Shown in pieces: positions 36,754 to 46,500 of a stretch of 64,000 nt of DNA (position 1 is its first letter; the number at the start of each line of letters is the position of its first letter). A model generated the notes under the pieces. The model saw nothing but the letters and a program-made list of their open reading frames with translations, was not told the origin of the DNA and did not search any database. This stretch comes from Bacteroidota bacterium (lineage in GTDB: Bacteria > Bacteroidota > Bacteroidia > Chitinophagales > LD1): NCBI GenBank assembly GCA_018267385.1, contig JAFDYN010000004.1:61059-125058 (forward strand). The letters are read 5' to 3'. The position numbers were made by a program, and so were the translations under genes.

Positions 36754-37680
36754 ATGAGAAGATCATATACACTCATAGCCATACTCAGCACTGTACTGTC
36801 TCTGGCTACCGTATCGGCCGGGGCACAGGGCATCCGCCACTACTGGCTCAATAACCAGGTGCTATACAATCCGGCCATGACAGGCGCCGGGGAGGATGTA
36901 GTAGGCTCTCTGATATTCAATCAGCAGCAGGCTACCTTTCCGGGGGCGCCACGCACACTGCTGGCACAGGCCAATGGCAGGCTGGGCTATACCAGCTCGT
37001 CACTGGGAGGCGCTATCTCGTATGAAGAGTATGGCGTACTGAAAAATTATAGCGCTACGCTGTCCTACTCCTATGGCATCAAGCTGAAAAAAGGCCGTCG
37101 CCTCATGCTGGGCCTGTCAGGCTCATTTGGTGTGATACAGGAGAATGGCAGCGCCCTGACCACCACTTTTAATGGTGATGATATCTTCAAACTGAATACA
37201 ACAGCCTATCAAGTGAATGTAGCCGTAGGCGCCGCATATGTGACCAAAAATTTCTACGTGAGTTTCTCAGTGCCAAAACTGGTACACAATGCCTATGACT
37301 ACGCGGTAGCCAAAAACCGCTACAGCCTGGAGAAATTCAACTTTAACATCATGGCCGGCTATGACCTGAAGACAAGGAATGACTTCCACTTCATGCCTTC
37401 GTTTATGATACGCTCGGACAAGCAGGAACGCTTTAATGCTGACATTAACCTCAACTTCAAATACAAAGAAGTGTTCTGGTTTGGCCCGTACTACCGTGTG
37501 AATGCTGCATTCGGATTCATACTCGGTGTGGGTATCACAAAGTACGTGCAGCTGAGCTATGCCGGCGAACTGCAGCAGACCAACTTCCGCAACTCCAGCT
37601 ATGGCAATCATGAGGTGGTGCTCGGGTTCAAGATACCTAAGTTCAATACCCGGATAGCCCAGTCGCCTAGATACTTTTAA
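36754..37680 (+). CDS. PorP/SprF family outer membrane protein of type IX secretion
   Basis: 308 residues, typical length. The signal peptide ends at SAGAQG, and the mature protein opens with IRHYWLNNQVLYNPAMTGA, the family hallmark. Amphipathic strands follow, including GAISYEEYGVLKNYSATLSYSY and a final GFKIP strand, predicting an outer membrane beta-barrel. SprF-type proteins assist secretion and attachment of type B cargo, so the partner is very likely the protein encoded just upstream. The OmpA-type gene follows 42 bp downstream. Confidence 0.9.
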   Translation: MRRSYTLIAILSTVLSLATVSAGAQGIRHYWLNNQVLYNPAMTGAGEDVVGSLIFNQQQATFPGAPRTLLAQANGRLGYTSSSLGGAISYEEYGVLKNYSATLSYSYGIKLKKGRRLMLGLSGSFGVIQENGSALTTTFNGDDIFKLNTTAYQVNVAVGAAYVTKNFYVSFSVPKLVHNAYDYAVAKNRYSLEKFNFNIMAGYDLKTRNDFHFMPSFMIRSDKQERFNADINLNFKYKEVFWFGPYYRVNAAFGFILGVGITKYVQLSYAGELQQTNFRNSSYGNHEVVLGFKIPKFNTRIAQSPRYF

Positions 37681-37722
37681 GTGAAAGAAAAGAATAAGAA
37701 AGCCCAACCAAGCCTATATCAC

Positions 37723-39660
37723 ATGAAATACTATCACATAGCCATCCTCTCCGGCCTGCTGCTGGCAGCCTCAGGAGCCGAAGCGGGCAAAGCCAGCCGC
37801 TGGGACAAAGCTGTAAAGTGTGCCGACAAGAAAATGCAGCAGAAATACTATGTAGCTGCTGCAGACAAGTATGAGCACATCCTGGCCGCACCCTGCAGCC
37901 GCGATACCGCATGGCGGGACAGCGTATACAGTGTGAAAGTAAAACTGGCTGCCTGCTACATGAAAATGGGCAATAGCATCAAGGCTGAATCGGTATACGG
38001 CGAGGTAGTGAAGGCTGGCAAGGCCGGTGCACAAACTACATTCGACTATGCCCGCACCCTGCAGTCTAATAGTAAATATGCAGAGGCTAAAGAGCAGTTT
38101 GAAAAGGTGGCAAACGACCCGGCACTGAAGGGTAAAATGGCTATGGAGTTTGCCGAAGTATCTGACAAAGGGCTGCACAACAACCACAAGAATACATTCC
38201 ACATAGAGCGTACTGCATTCAATACAAATGCTACTGAATACGCTCCTGCATACTACAAGAAAGGACTGGCATTCACCTCCAACCGCGCTGAGCGCGGACA
38301 GGCATCTGAACGCATCATGTGGAATAAGGAACCATTCACGGACATCTACACCGTGCAGGAGGATGGCAAAGGAGATCTCAACATAATAGACAAGCTGCCC
38401 GGCACTATCAATTCTAAACTGAATGACGGCACGGCTACTTTCAACGCCGCCTTTGATGAGGTATTCTTCACCCGAAACAACAAGAAGAACAAGAAGCATG
38501 ACCAGCTCCAGATACTGCACAGCACCTTCAACGGCTCTGAGTGGAGTACGCCTGAACTGCTAAACTTTGAAATGGAAGGCGCAAACTACGCGCATCCCTC
38601 CCTATCGCCTGATGGCAGCATGCTGTATTTCTCATCAGACATGCAGGGGAGCGGCCAGGGAGGTATGGATCTGTACTATGCGCGCCGCAATGGCAGTATC
38701 TGGGAGACTCCAATCAATCTCGGCCCTCAGATCAATACCTCGGGCAATGAACTCTTTCCATACATGGCAGGAGATAGCATCCTCTTTTTCACATCCGACG
38801 GATGGCCGGGCTACGGAGGGCTGGATGTCTTTCACGCGCGTATGGAGGGTGCTAAATTTGGCAAGGTGCACAACATGGGCATCAACTTTAACTCGGCTAA
38901 AGATGACCTCAGCATCATAGTAGACAGCAAGAACCGCATCGGCTACTTTGCGAGTAATCGTGATGGCGATGACGATATTTTCAGCTTCTCTTTCCCGGCA
39001 CCGGCCAAAGAGGAAAAGAAAGAAGAGTCACTCTACAGTGCCACACTGATAGATGCATCTACACATGACCCTATCACCAATGCACGGGTAGAGGTGGCTG
39101 ATCCGCGCAGCCCTGGTGAGGGGGCATTCTACTACACAAACGACAAGGGTGTGATGTACTATGATAAGAAAGTAAAATCAACCGATGTGGTGCGTGTGGG
39201 CAAGGATGACTACCAGACACAGACCATATCCGGCGCAAGCATCACAGACAAGGGAACTGTAGATGTCAATATGGTAGCTGAGAAGCGCGTGAAAGAAGAT
39301 GTGCATCATCCATACACTGCCATCCTCTACTATGACCTCAATACATCTAACCTCGGAACAGCCTCCAGAGATACGCTGCGTGAGGTGGTGGAAAGAATGA
39401 AGGACCCGAAGAACGTGGTGTATGTGAGTGGCTACGCAGATCAGCACGGCTCAGATACCTACAATAACGGGCTCTCTCTGCGCCGCGTGAAAGAAGTGGT
39501 AGACTACCTCGCCGCGCAGGGCATCTCTACACTGCGTATACGCTCTGCGTACTTTGGCACTGTGAAGCTGAGCCAGGAGTGCATGAAGGATAAAAACTGT
39601 GTGGAAGAAACCAACCGCCGCAACCGTAGGGTAGAGATCAAGATCGCAAGCGAGCAATAG
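37723..39660 (+). CDS. PorE-like protein: TPR, PD40 propeller, carboxypeptidase-like and OmpA domains
   Basis: 645 residues from the ATG at 37723; an upstream in-frame GTG would put charged residues before the signal peptide (MKYYHIAILSG..AEA). Order of domains: TPR-like helices (about 25-150), a PD40/WD40-like propeller with SPDGSMLYFSSD and GGMDLYYARR (about 180-430), a carboxypeptidase-regulatory-like domain (about 440-525), and an OmpA-like peptidoglycan-binding domain with NNGLSLRRVKEVVDYL (about 535-645). This order matches PorE of the type IX machinery. It probably links the PorP/SprF complex to peptidoglycan. It may be a paralogue dedicated to this cargo rather than the core PorE; I cannot tell from this window. 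Confidence 0.88.
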   Translation: MKYYHIAILSGLLLAASGAEAGKASRWDKAVKCADKKMQQKYYVAAADKYEHILAAPCSRDTAWRDSVYSVKVKLAACYMKMGNSIKAESVYGEVVKAGKAGAQTTFDYARTLQSNSKYAEAKEQFEKVANDPALKGKMAMEFAEVSDKGLHNNHKNTFHIERTAFNTNATEYAPAYYKKGLAFTSNRAERGQASERIMWNKEPFTDIYTVQEDGKGDLNIIDKLPGTINSKLNDGTATFNAAFDEVFFTRNNKKNKKHDQLQILHSTFNGSEWSTPELLNFEMEGANYAHPSLSPDGSMLYFSSDMQGSGQGGMDLYYARRNGSIWETPINLGPQINTSGNELFPYMAGDSILFFTSDGWPGYGGLDVFHARMEGAKFGKVHNMGINFNSAKDDLSIIVDSKNRIGYFASNRDGDDDIFSFSFPAPAKEEKKEESLYSATLIDASTHDPITNARVEVADPRSPGEGAFYYTNDKGVMYYDKKVKSTDVVRVGKDDYQTQTISGASITDKGTVDVNMVAEKRVKEDVHHPYTAILYYDLNTSNLGTASRDTLREVVERMKDPKNVVYVSGYADQHGSDTYNNGLSLRRVKEVVDYLAAQGISTLRIRSAYFGTVKLSQECMKDKNCVEETNRRNRRVEIKIASEQ

Positions 39661-39681
39661 TATTAACAACTACTGATAATG

Positions 39682-39715
39682 AAATGGTTATCTTTGATAG
39701 ATAACCATTTTTTAT
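39682..39715 (+). terminator. Terminator hairpin of the PorE-like gene
   Basis: AAATGGTTATCT (39682-39693) pairs perfectly over 12 bp with AGATAACCATTT (39699-39710) around a 5-nt loop, followed by a T-rich tail. It lies between the two genes, 22 bp after the stop codon. Confidence 0.8.
39689..39696 (+). promoter_or_regulatory. -7 element TATCTTTG embedded in the terminator hairpin
   Basis: An exact TAnnTTTG match occupying the 5' stem and loop of the hairpin at 39682-39710, and 22 bp before the M14 gene start at 39719. It has no -33 TTG. A promoter hidden in a terminator stem is unusual but plausible. Confidence 0.4.
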
Positions 39716-39718
39716 TTT

Positions 39719-42094
39719 ATGAAACTCCCGGCAATAGTCTTGTCAGTATTTTTTGTGCTATCCCTATCCGTGGCATCTGCCCAGCAGCAGCGCTATGACC
39801 GCGTACAGGTAAACCTGGATGCGAGCCATACCATAGCAGGCCTCGCAGCACTAGGTATAGAGGCAGATCACGGCCAGTTTCGCAAAGGGATCTCCCTGAC
39901 CACCGACCTCTCTGCATCAGAGGTACAGAGGATAGCCACGGCAGGATTTAGCTATCAGGTGCTGATACAGGATGTGGCTACCTACTATGCGCAGCAGCGC
40001 GCTCCCATAAGCCCTGCCTCGCCGCGGACAGTGACCTGCAGCTCTCCGTTCAGCTACAATGTGCAGACACCTGCCAATTTTCATGGCGGTAGCATGGGTG
40101 GCTTCCTGACCTATGCAGAGCTGCTCACACAGCTAGACTCTATGCATGCTAAATATCCTAACCTGATATCTGCGCGCAATGTGATCGACACTTTCCACTC
40201 GATAGAGGGTCGGCCCCTGTATTGGCTGCGCATATCCAATCACCCCGACTCTGACCAGACACAGAAGCCGCAGATACTCTACACGGCGCTGCATCATGCA
40301 CGTGAGCCTGCCGGGCTGACAGACATGATGTTCTATATGTGGTACCTGCTGGAAAACTACCAGACCTCTGCCGAGGTGCGTGCACTGGTAGATCATACAG
40401 AGATGTATATCGTACCATGCGTAAATCCGGATGGCTATATCTATAATGAGACAACCAACCCTACCGGTGGCGGTATGTGGCGCAAAAACAGGAGGCATAA
40501 TACTGATAGCACCTATGGTGTAGACCTGAACCGCAACTATGGATACAACTGGGGCTATGACAATACCGGCTCCTCAAACGTGACTACGGATGAAACCTAT
40601 CGTGGTACAGCCGGATTTAGCGAGCCTGAGATAGCTGCTATGAAGTTTTTTGCAGAGCACCATCACTTCAGCATAGCGGTGAACTATCATACCTACAGCA
40701 ATATGCTCGTCTATCCATGGGGATATGAGGCAGGGCTGCTCACGCCGGATTCTGACCTGTACATCGCTTATGCGCGTACGATGACGAAGTATAATGGCTT
40801 CCTGTATGGCACAGGAGATCAGACGGTAGGCTATACTACCAACGGTGACTCTGATGACTGGATGTACGGCGAGCAAAACACGAAGAATAAGATCCTATCT
40901 ATGACCCCTGAGTCTGGATCGCAGGCATATGGGTTCTGGCCGCCTGCATCTGCAGTGACCGATGTGGCCAAAGAGAATTTTGACCTGATATTCTATGCAC
41001 ATAAATTCCTCCTGCGCCATCTGGAGCTGACGGATATTTCGGCAAAGGTGACGCTCTCACATCAGTTCAAATTCACATATCAGGCAGAGCAGCTCGGTCT
41101 GGATACTCCGTCAGTCTATACGCTGTCTCTTACCTCCTCTGATCCAAATGTAACTGTGCCCTCTACGGTCAGGACGATCACAAACCCGGCTTTGCTGTCT
41201 ACAGTCACTGACTCTTTTCTCATTCAGCTCAGCCCCACTATTACTAACGGGTCGACCTTTAGTTTTGCTGTAGTAGTGGATAATGGCCTTTATACTTATG
41301 CAGATACCATCACAAAGAAATTTATCAGTGGCGATACGCTCTATTATAACAACTGCAACAGCGCTGCGACTTTCACACATACGGGTAGCTGGGGTACCAC
41401 ATCATCATCCTATACCTCTCCTGCAGCCTCCATCACAGACAGTCCAAACGGAAACTACCCTAATAACTCTACTACCAGCAGCACACTCGCTGATACCATA
41501 GACCTGACTCATGCCACCAGTGCCAGCCTGCTCTATCAGGCCCGGTGGCAGCTGGAGAAAAGCTATGACTATGTCCTGGCAGAGGCCTCTGCTGACGGAC
41601 AAAGCTGGTCACCCCTGTGCGGTTTGTATACCAATGTGGGTCAAAACCAAAACAATGCCTACCAAAGCCTGTATGACGGCTACCAGAATGAATGGGTGCA
41701 AGAGGTGATAGACCTGGGAGACTATACAGGCCACAAGACCATGCTGCGCTTCACCCTGAGCAGTGATCAATACCTGAATTATGACGGCTTTTACTTTGAC
41801 GATCTGACGGTACTGGCTCAGATAGATAGCGTTGCGACAGGCGTAAAGAACATAACCGGCAATAGCGACTGGACCATCTATCCCAATCCTGCCAGTGACC
41901 GGGTGATCATCACACCGGCCACGGTGAGTGGATCACTTCTCACCATTTATGATGCGATGGGCACCGAGGTGAAAAAAATTCTGCTGACTGATGAAAAGGT
42001 CTCAGTGGCAGACCTAGCGCCAGGTGCCTACTTTGCCAGTATCTCTCATGACGGCCAGAGCAGTCAGATGTATAAGCTGATGATAGTGCGGTAG
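39719..42094 (+). CDS. Secreted M14 zinc carboxypeptidase, T9SS type A
   Basis: 791 residues with a signal peptide (MKLPAIVLSV..SVASAQ). The M14 catalytic domain spans about 125-430. Zinc ligands are His193 and Glu196 in ALHHAREP and His324 in NYHTYS; the catalytic Glu398 is in MTPESGSQ. NPDGYIYNETT, VDLNRNYGYNWG and RGTAGFSEPE are the expected substrate-site segments. A long beta-rich region follows, including a MAM/jelly-roll-like stretch, then a type A sorting domain (YPNPASDR, LAPGAYFASI). It should be a surface or released exopeptidase that takes C-terminal amino acids from peptides. Confidence 0.93.
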   Translation: MKLPAIVLSVFFVLSLSVASAQQQRYDRVQVNLDASHTIAGLAALGIEADHGQFRKGISLTTDLSASEVQRIATAGFSYQVLIQDVATYYAQQRAPISPASPRTVTCSSPFSYNVQTPANFHGGSMGGFLTYAELLTQLDSMHAKYPNLISARNVIDTFHSIEGRPLYWLRISNHPDSDQTQKPQILYTALHHAREPAGLTDMMFYMWYLLENYQTSAEVRALVDHTEMYIVPCVNPDGYIYNETTNPTGGGMWRKNRRHNTDSTYGVDLNRNYGYNWGYDNTGSSNVTTDETYRGTAGFSEPEIAAMKFFAEHHHFSIAVNYHTYSNMLVYPWGYEAGLLTPDSDLYIAYARTMTKYNGFLYGTGDQTVGYTTNGDSDDWMYGEQNTKNKILSMTPESGSQAYGFWPPASAVTDVAKENFDLIFYAHKFLLRHLELTDISAKVTLSHQFKFTYQAEQLGLDTPSVYTLSLTSSDPNVTVPSTVRTITNPALLSTVTDSFLIQLSPTITNGSTFSFAVVVDNGLYTYADTITKKFISGDTLYYNNCNSAATFTHTGSWGTTSSSYTSPAASITDSPNGNYPNNSTTSSTLADTIDLTHATSASLLYQARWQLEKSYDYVLAEASADGQSWSPLCGLYTNVGQNQNNAYQSLYDGYQNEWVQEVIDLGDYTGHKTMLRFTLSSDQYLNYDGFYFDDLTVLAQIDSVATGVKNITGNSDWTIYPNPASDRVIITPATVSGSLLTIYDAMGTEVKKILLTDEKVSVADLAPGAYFASISHDGQSSQMYKLMIVR

Positions 42095-42127
42095 TATTAA
42101 TGTGGTGTATTTCGTAAAACAACTTTT

Positions 42128-42394
42128 ATGGACAAGACATACAAAAACTGCCAGAGTTGCGGTATGCCAATGAAGAAATCCCCTGGTGGCGGCGGCACCA
42201 ATGCAGACGGATCTATCAGCGGAATGTATTGCGCCTACTGCTATGAAAATGGCCAATTCAAACAGCCGGACTGGACGGCTGCCCAGATGCAGGAGTTTGC
42301 CAAAGGTAAAATGAAAGAGATGGGATTCCCGGGATTCCTCGCAGCGCTTTTTACTAAAGGAATACCTCAGCTAGAGCGCTGGAAGCATCAATAA
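42128..42394 (+). CDS. Small zinc-ribbon protein
   Basis: 88 residues. CQSCGMPM and CAYCYENG supply four cysteines spaced as a zinc ribbon. GGGGTNADGSISGMYC lies between them, and the helical tail has EFAKGKMKEMGFP. It matches the putative zinc-ribbon family (PF12674 type) of unknown role. The stop codon abuts that of the convergent efflux adaptor gene. Confidence 0.85.
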   Translation: MDKTYKNCQSCGMPMKKSPGGGGTNADGSISGMYCAYCYENGQFKQPDWTAAQMQEFAKGKMKEMGFPGFLAALFTKGIPQLERWKHQ

Positions 42395-43528
42395 CTAATC
42401 CTCCTCCTTTTTATTAGCCAGCTGCATATATGCGGCGTAAGCCCCCTTTAAGATAAACTGCTGATGCGGCAGATCGAGACCATCCGGGGCTATCATAGTG
42501 ATACTGTCTTTGGATAGTAGTGGATGTACCTGTACCAGCGTAAACATATTCCTGCCGTCGGCCCGGAACAAATATAAACTGTCTCCGCTACGGATGATCG
42601 CATCATCAGGCACGGCGTATCCGTCGCGTTCAGGTAGCTCTATATTTGCATTGAGAAACATGCCGGGTAGCAGCTCATGTGTAGGTGAGGTGAAATGGCA
42701 ATGGACAATGGAGCTTCTGCTTTCATCCAGCTTTTTACCGGTCAGGATGGTTTCTGCCGTGAATACCTTGCCGGGATCATTGACTGGATACGCGCGTACT
42801 TTGAGCCCTTTCGTGATATACGGCATATCCTTTTCAAAAATTGTGAGCGCCAGATGCAGATCTGTAGGATTGACCAGCTCAAAGAGGATATCGGTAGGAT
42901 TTACAAATTTGCCGATATTGACATTCACAGCAGAAACATATCCATCTATAGGTGACACCAGACGGATACTACGGCTGATATTGTCTGCAGTGAGCCTGGC
43001 GGCATCTATACCTACCAGCCGCAGCTTCTCCCTCAGTGCATTGAGCTCTGCCTGCTGCTGCTTATAGTCAGATGTGACCTGCTCATATATCTTATCACTG
43101 GTAGCCTGGGTGGCGTTCAGATCGCGCTGGCGGGCATACTCCTTTTGCAGGTATTCGGACCGGGCCTGCGCGGCCAGGTAGTTTTGCTGCATCTGTATGA
43201 ATACTTCATTTTCTATCACCGCTATTTCCTCGCCTTTATGCACAGGCATACCAGGCAGAAGTTTGGTACTCTTGAGGTAGCCGCCGGTAGGCACACTGAC
43301 AGAGATAAGATTTTGCGGCGGTACATCTACTACTCCATTCACGCGGAGCGTCTCGCTCATCCGGGTGGTAATGGCACGCCCCACAGTAATGCCGGCATTG
43401 GTCATCTGACTATCTGTCAGTACTACAGTATGGTCAGCTGACGCTACGTGTGTGGCCTCTGACGGAGTCTGACGGTGAGAGCAGCTATAGAGAAGTACTA
43501 TGATCGCGAAGGCTATTATATTTTTCAT
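42395..43528 (-). CDS. RND efflux periplasmic adaptor (CzcB/CusB-like) lipoprotein
   Basis: 377 residues. The N-terminal lipobox carries Cys16 (VLLYSC). Membrane fusion protein features follow: a barrel-sandwich half motif (GGYLKSTKLLPGMPVHKGEEIAVIEN), a coiled-coil hairpin of about 80 residues, the second lipoyl half (LVSPIDGYVSAVNVNIGKFV), and a beta-barrel with GMFLNANIELPERDGYAVPDDAI. It links the inner membrane pump to the outer membrane channel. It starts 9 bp after the pump gene, so it is the third gene of the efflux operon. Confidence 0.93.
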   Translation of the reverse strand: MKNIIAFAIIVLLYSCSHRQTPSEATHVASADHTVVLTDSQMTNAGITVGRAITTRMSETLRVNGVVDVPPQNLISVSVPTGGYLKSTKLLPGMPVHKGEEIAVIENEVFIQMQQNYLAAQARSEYLQKEYARQRDLNATQATSDKIYEQVTSDYKQQQAELNALREKLRLVGIDAARLTADNISRSIRLVSPIDGYVSAVNVNIGKFVNPTDILFELVNPTDLHLALTIFEKDMPYITKGLKVRAYPVNDPGKVFTAETILTGKKLDESRSSIVHCHFTSPTHELLPGMFLNANIELPERDGYAVPDDAIIRSGDSLYLFRADGRNMFTLVQVHPLLSKDSITMIAPDGLDLPHQQFILKGAYAAYMQLANKKEED

Positions 43529-43537
43529 TGCAGATGG

Positions 43538-46500
43538 CTATTGATTGTTTTTGAAATAAATACTGAGATCGAGCACGGTCTTATTGTACTCGCCTATCGC
43601 ACTGAGGTAGTCGGTACGGATAGTCAGGGATTGATTGACCAGCATCATCCACTCTATATAGTTGATAGATCCCTGCTGTAGCCGCCGGGTGGCACCTGCG
43701 CGGATGGTCTGGGCCTGCGGCAGCGTGGTGAGTTCATACTGGTCCAGCGTATGTATGGCAGCCTGATAGCGGAGAAGCAGTATCTGCCGTTCCGTCTTCC
43801 TGCGTGATCGCACCTCCTCGTACTCTGCCAGTGTGCGTTTATAGTTGTCTCTGGCGGCTCTGATCCGTGCATCTCCGGCCCCAAAAAAGACCGGTATGCC
43901 CAAGCCCACAAAACCGGACTGAAACCTCGCGGCGGATGTATAGTATGACTCACCGGTGGTCGTGCGCATGTATCCGTTTATAGACTGATTGCTATAGCCC
44001 AGTGTAAACAGGGGCAGTAGCCGCCAGCGCGCCACCTGCCACTCATGCCGGGCGGCATCTGCCTGCTGTGACATATGCCGTATAGACAGGTGCTGCTCAT
44101 AGAGGGCTGTATCTGCCTGCACGGGCATTTGGAGCTTCAGGATAGTATCAGCTGGGTCGTACAATACAGATGAGCGCATCAGCCTGCTGAGGGCGAGCTG
44201 CAATGCGCTGTAATCGACATCGAGCTGCTGTAGTTGCAGCCTGATCTGGCGGCTCGCGGCCTGAGATGCCGCTTGCTCTATCGCATCTATATCTCCCGCA
44301 CTGTAGCGGGCAGCCTCCAGCCGGATAAATGTGCTGTACATGCTATCCGCATCTACCAGCACCTTACGCTTCTGCCGGGCCAGTATCATCTCATAATAGA
44401 TGCCTGCTACCTGGCGCTCTATGTCAGTTTTGCTCATCTGGAGCTCAGTCTCTGCCACGCCTGTCTGCGAGCGGTAAAGTGCTTTTTGTCCGGTATACAG
44501 CAGCGGAAAAGCGATGCTCTGAGAAACGCTGAATTTAGAATCAAGGTAAATGCTATTGATCTGTCCGTACTCGCCTGTAGCAGAGGTGGCAGGCAGATCC
44601 CATGCGGAGTGCTCCAGGTGCTGAGAGCTGCTGACGTGCAGGACTGATGCCCGGATGGACAGGTCATGTATCATAGCGCTGTCTATGGCCTGGCGCAGTG
44701 ATATGGTCTGCTGCGCAGAAAGCATAGCCGGTGCAGTCATGAGACATAGCATCAGTATCGCCACCGCTCCGGTGCGACCTGATGGTTTTCTTCCTTTTCG
44801 CTCGGACCAGATATAGATCAACGGGAGAACGATCAGTGTGAGCAGCGTAGCAGTGATAAGACCGCCGATCACCACAGTGGCCAGAGGGCGCTGGACCTCA
44901 GCACCAGCCCCGCTGCTCATTGCCATAGGCATAAAACCGAGCGAGGCTACAGCCGCTGTCATGAGGACGGGCCTTAGCCGCGTGCGGGTACCCTTCATGA
45001 CCCGCTCGGTGAGATCCTCGACCCCCTCGTCCCGCAGCGCATTGAACTCTGATATAAGCACGATACCATTCAGCACAGCCACACCGAATAGGGCTATGAA
45101 TCCTACTCCGGCTGATATACTGAAGGGCATACCTCTGAGCCACAATGCCAGTACGCCACCTATAGCTGACAGAGGTATAGCCGAGAATATGAGTAAGCCC
45201 TGCCTGATGGACTGAAAGGCAAAAAAGAGCATGACGAAGATCAAAAGCAGGCCGACAGGTAGTGTGATACTGAGGCGCTTTTTAGCGGCCACCAGATTTT
45301 CAAACTGGCCGCCGTAGGTGATATAATAGCCGGCAGGTAATTTGACCCTTGCCGCGATCTGGGATTGCAACTCCTGTACCACGCTCTGTACATCCCGGCC
45401 CCGTACATTGAAGCCGAGGCTGATCCTGCGTTGGGCATCTTCGCGCTGGATCTGGTTTGGTCCTACCTGGATCTGTACATCTGCCACCTGATATAAAGGG
45501 ATCTGCTGGCCGGACGGTGTGAGTACCGGCAGGTTTTGGATATCACTGAGTTGCCTTTTATCCTTCTCTCCCATGCGCACTACCAGGTCAAATCGCCTCT
45601 CGCCCTCATATACCATACCGCATGCTGCTCCGGCCAGGGAGGACTTGATCACCTCATTCACAGCCGCCACAGACAGGCCATACTGGGCCAAGGCATCTCT
45701 ATTGTATCGTATGACCATCTGCGGAAGTCCTGTCACGGTCTCTACATATAGGTCGCGGGCGCCCTGTACACCGCTGACCAACTGTGCCACCTGCCGGGAG
45801 CAGGCGGTGAGTGTGTCTATATTATCTCCGAATATCTTGCACACTACATCCTGCCTGCCACCTGTCATCAGTTCATTAAACCTCATCTGCACAGGAAACT
45901 GGAATCCCGTAGTGATGCCCGGCACTTCCTCTAGGGCTTTGTTCATTTTCTCAGCCAGATCATCAAATGTCTTCGCTGACTTCCATTCTGATTTGGGCCG
46001 GAGCACTACCATCATATCTGAGGCATCCATCGGCATCGGATCCGTAGGTATCTCTCCGCTGCCTATCTTGGTCACGACCTTCTCTACCTCAGGGAAGCGC
46101 GTCAATAAGATATGTGCCGCCTGCTGCGTACTGTGGATCGTAGTAGAAAGAGAACTACCCGTCAGTACGCGGGTATCTACCGCAAAGTCCCCTTCCTCCA
46201 GTTTAGGGATGAACTCACCACCCATAGTAGATAGTATGCCGATAGATGCTACGAAAAGTAATACGGCAACAGAGATGATCACGGCTGGCACACGAAGGAC
46301 ATTGCGTAATGTCCAGAGATACGCACCCTCGAGGATACTCATGGCCCGGTCCGCCAGAGATGGCTTACCGCCTATACGGCGACTGAGCATGACTGAGGCC
46401 ATCATAGGCACGTAGGTGACAGACAAAATGAATGCACCTATGATAGCGAATGCCACAGTCTCTGCCATAGGTTTAAACATCTTGCCCTCTATACCCTCGA

